Part shown: positions 5,888-7,504 of the stretch, piece after piece
How the letters are laid out: every line of letters starts with the position of its first letter
How positions within the stretch are numbered: the stretch's first letter is position 1
Source: Candidatus Coliplasma caballi
GTDB lineage: Bacteria > Bacillota > Clostridia > Oscillospirales > CAG-382
Assembly: GCA_018065365.1 (NCBI GenBank)
Contig: JAGHTH010000186.1
Span: 1 to 7,504, forward strand
DNA length: 7,504 nt
Direction of reading: 5' to 3'
Made by a program: the position numbers and the translations under genes
The notes under the pieces: generated by a model
Told to the model about the DNA's origin: nothing
Databases searched by the model: none
The model's input: the letters and a program-made list of their open reading frames with translations, nothing else

Positions 5888-7144
5888 ATGAAACAGAACG
5901 ACTTTGATGTAATCGTAATCGGCGGCGGCTTTGCCGGCTGCGCGGCTGCGTTGGCGTCCGCGAGAGGCGGCGCGAAGACTTTGCTGGTCGAACGGATCAA
6001 CGCACTCGGTGGCGCTCCGGCGACTATGGGCGTCAACCCTTTTATGTATTACTACACGAGAATGCAGAACGGAGACCTCAAGTATCTGTCCCGCGGTATT
6101 TTTGAGGAATTGGTCGGCGCGATGCGCAAAGAGAACGCCATGATCAACAATCGCTTCAATCCGGAGTGGCTCAAGATCATCCTCGATCGGAAAATGAAAG
6201 AAGCGGGCGTGTCGCTGCTGTTCAACAGCCAATTCGTTTCCGCAAAACGCGAGGGCAACAAAATCGTTTCCGTAACGGTTGCCAACAAATCGGGACTTGT
6301 GGAACTGCGCGCAAATTACTTTATCGACTGTACCGGCGACGCGGACGTTGCCTTTGACGCCGGCTTCCCTTGCCGTCTCGGCAGAGACGGAGACCACCTC
6401 TGCCAGCCGATGACGCTGAACTTTTTGATCGGCGACGTCGATCCCGACGTGTTCCCCGAGATCGAGCCCCGCATCGTTCCGCTTTGGAGAGCCGAACAGG
6501 CAAAAGGGTATATCAAAAACCCGATGGACAGCATCATGGTGTTCAAAACGACCTCCGATTCGATCGTGCGTCTGAACGCGACCCGCGTCGTGAAAAAGAA
6601 CCCCGTCGATTGCTGGGAAGTTACCGAAGCGGATATCGAATCGAGAGAGCAGATCGTTGAACTCTGGACGTTCTTGAAAGATCACGTTCCTGGTTTCCAG
6701 AACTGCAAGATCATTTCTTCCGCGATCCAGACCGGTGTGCGTGAATCGCGTATGATCGACGGTGAACATATCCTGACCGGTGAAGAACTGGTCGCCTGCA
6801 CGAAATTCGAGGACCGTATCGCTTGCGGAAACTACGACATCGACATCCACAACCCCGAGGGCTCCGGCACCTCCCATTATTTCTTCGAGCAGGGAAAATA
6901 TTACACCATTCCGTACCGTTCTTTGATCCCCAAGGATGCAGAGAACCTGCTGGTCGCCGGCCGCTGCATTTCCACGACGCACGAGGCGCAGGCGTCGATT
7001 CGCATTATGGCGATCTGCTGTACGCTCGGTCATGCCGCAGGTTGCGCTGCCGCGATCGCTGCTTCGGACGGGAAGAACGTCAGAGAAATCGACGTTCCGA
7101 AGTTGCAGGAGACGCTGCGTGCTCAAAACGCCTGCATTGATTGA
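5888..7144 (+). CDS. FAD-dependent oxidoreductase, substrate unknown
   Basis: A cytoplasmic flavoprotein of 418 residues, probably of the FAD_oxidored (PF12831-like) group common in anaerobic Firmicutes. The N-terminal Rossmann motif D7-V-I-V-I-G-G-G-F-A-G-C18 is followed by E35 at the end of the second beta strand, where it binds the FAD ribose. The second FAD contact is C-terminal: L-L-V-A357-G-R359-C-I-S, then T-H-E-A-Q-A-S-I-R-I-M. The middle (about 60-330) is the substrate domain, with I-D-C-T-G-D-A-D-V-A typical of the family. There is no signal peptide or twin-arginine motif, so it should be cytosolic. The ATG at 5888 follows GGAGG (5878-5882) by 5 bases. An open frame reaching upstream to 5669 crosses the promoter and is not coding. 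It is transcribed alone, so context does not reveal a substrate. The family is clear and the reaction unassigned. Confidence 0.9.
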   Translation: MKQNDFDVIVIGGGFAGCAAALASARGGAKTLLVERINALGGAPATMGVNPFMYYYTRMQNGDLKYLSRGIFEELVGAMRKENAMINNRFNPEWLKIILDRKMKEAGVSLLFNSQFVSAKREGNKIVSVTVANKSGLVELRANYFIDCTGDADVAFDAGFPCRLGRDGDHLCQPMTLNFLIGDVDPDVFPEIEPRIVPLWRAEQAKGYIKNPMDSIMVFKTTSDSIVRLNATRVVKKNPVDCWEVTEADIESREQIVELWTFLKDHVPGFQNCKIISSAIQTGVRESRMIDGEHILTGEELVACTKFEDRIACGNYDIDIHNPEGSGTSHYFFEQGKYYTIPYRSLIPKDAENLLVAGRCISTTHEAQASIRIMAICCTLGHAAGCAAAIAASDGKNVREIDVPKLQETLRAQNACID

Positions 7145-7206
7145 GTGATCGACTGTGTCAGAGAGCGCAGAACGCAAACCGAATATTTTTTAGAAAAAGA
7201 TATTAT

Positions 7207-7240
7207 GAAAGCGTAGGCAAAAAACCTACGCTTTCCTCTT
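7207..7240 (+). terminator. Hairpin terminator of the FAD oxidoreductase
   Basis: GAAAGCGTAGG (7207-7217) pairs perfectly with CCTACGCTTTC (7225-7235) around a 7-base loop, 63 bases after the stop. The tail CTCTTTAT is only modestly T-rich, so termination may be incomplete. The A-rich bases just upstream offer some T-rich tail in the other direction too. Confidence 0.75.
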
Positions 7241-7504
7241 TATAACGCTAAAGCGGTTTGCTTTGAACAATCCTCACTCTCGCAATATTGATATATTGCT
7301 TCGGATCGGATCGGGTGGTCTGCATCTCCCTGACGCAGTCTCCGGTCGGTTGTAAATCAAGGTTGGCGCAAAAATAAGTTCAATCAGACAGTGAAACCGC
7401 GATGCGCTCGGAAAACCGCTCACAAGTTCGCGCTTTTCCCGATTGTTCTGCACACCCTTGGCAGATTGGACGATTTTCTCCCGAAGCCGCGCTCTGCGCA
7501 CTCT
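7236..7504. other. Stretch without an identifiable gene
   Basis: With the terminator and the 62 bases before it, this makes 360 bases after the oxidoreductase with no convincing gene. A - strand frame from the right edge ends at a TGA at 7276-7274. It is open to the edge, with a possible GTG at 7501 giving 75 residues. I recognise no domain in it. Its last third uses codons rare in the neighbouring genes (AGA, CGA, ATA, TCA) and is rich in Arg and Pro, which suggests it is at least partly non-coding. A 7-base inverted repeat GCAATAT/ATATTGC with a TGAT loop (7282-7299) is followed by TCGGATCGGATCGGG. No tRNA, rRNA or good promoter was seen. Confidence 0.5.

Noticed and set aside
5828..7177. 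A 449-codon open frame on the - strand opposite the FAD oxidoreductase
   Set aside because: It is antisense to a gene with clear FAD motifs, has no recognisable domain, and runs into the promoter region. It is explained by codon bias of the real gene.
1..7504. A mobile element, defence system or CRISPR array
   Set aside because: No transposase or integrase, no terminal repeats, no regularly spaced repeats and no nuclease-type proteins were seen. All strong genes are housekeeping or transport families.

Overview
This 7.5 kb window looks like an ordinary chromosomal stretch from a Gram-positive-type anaerobe, most likely a Clostridia-class Firmicute. The reasons are strong AAGGAGG-type ribosome binding sites, near-consensus sigma-A promoters, short A/T-rich intergenic gaps between moderately GC-rich genes (mid-50s percent by eye), and a gene set typical of that class: KtrAB potassium uptake, a Na/phosphate cotransporter fused to PhoU, an XRE regulator with membrane helices, Hpt, and an FAD oxidoreductase. 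The species cannot be named from this sequence.

Region 1 (1-2650, + strand) is an apparent three-gene operon. A near-perfect promoter at the left edge reads into ktrB (K+ channel-like subunit), then ktrA (cytosolic RCK gating subunit), then a YbaK-family aminoacyl-tRNA deacylase. The gaps are 16 and 21 bases. The operon ends at a hairpin that also serves the convergent gene.

Region 2 (2653-5084, - strand) is a two-gene transcript. A sigma-A-like promoter drives a 585-residue Na/Pi cotransporter with a C-terminal PhoU domain, followed after 18-20 bases by an XRE-type HTH protein with about four membrane segments. The HTH gene has no standard start codon where its domain should begin. An ACG sits there instead, behind a good Shine-Dalgarno sequence.

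Region 3 (5106-5786, - strand) is hpt, with its own promoter and a strong terminator placed directly before the cotransporter promoter.

Region 4 (5819-7240, + strand) is an FAD-dependent oxidoreductase of unknown substrate, transcribed divergently from hpt and closed by a hairpin. The hpt/oxidoreductase promoter region carries a tandem 23-base duplication.

Region 5 (7236-7504) holds no gene I can identify. An ORF on the - strand is open to the window edge but is not convincing.

The genes share a loose theme of ion homeostasis (K+, Na+/phosphate) and nucleotide salvage. I found no defence locus, mobile element, CRISPR array or RNA gene, and no clear evidence of a new system. The best leads are the non-standard start of the HTH gene, the repeat and palindrome structures over two promoters, and the unexplained right end.
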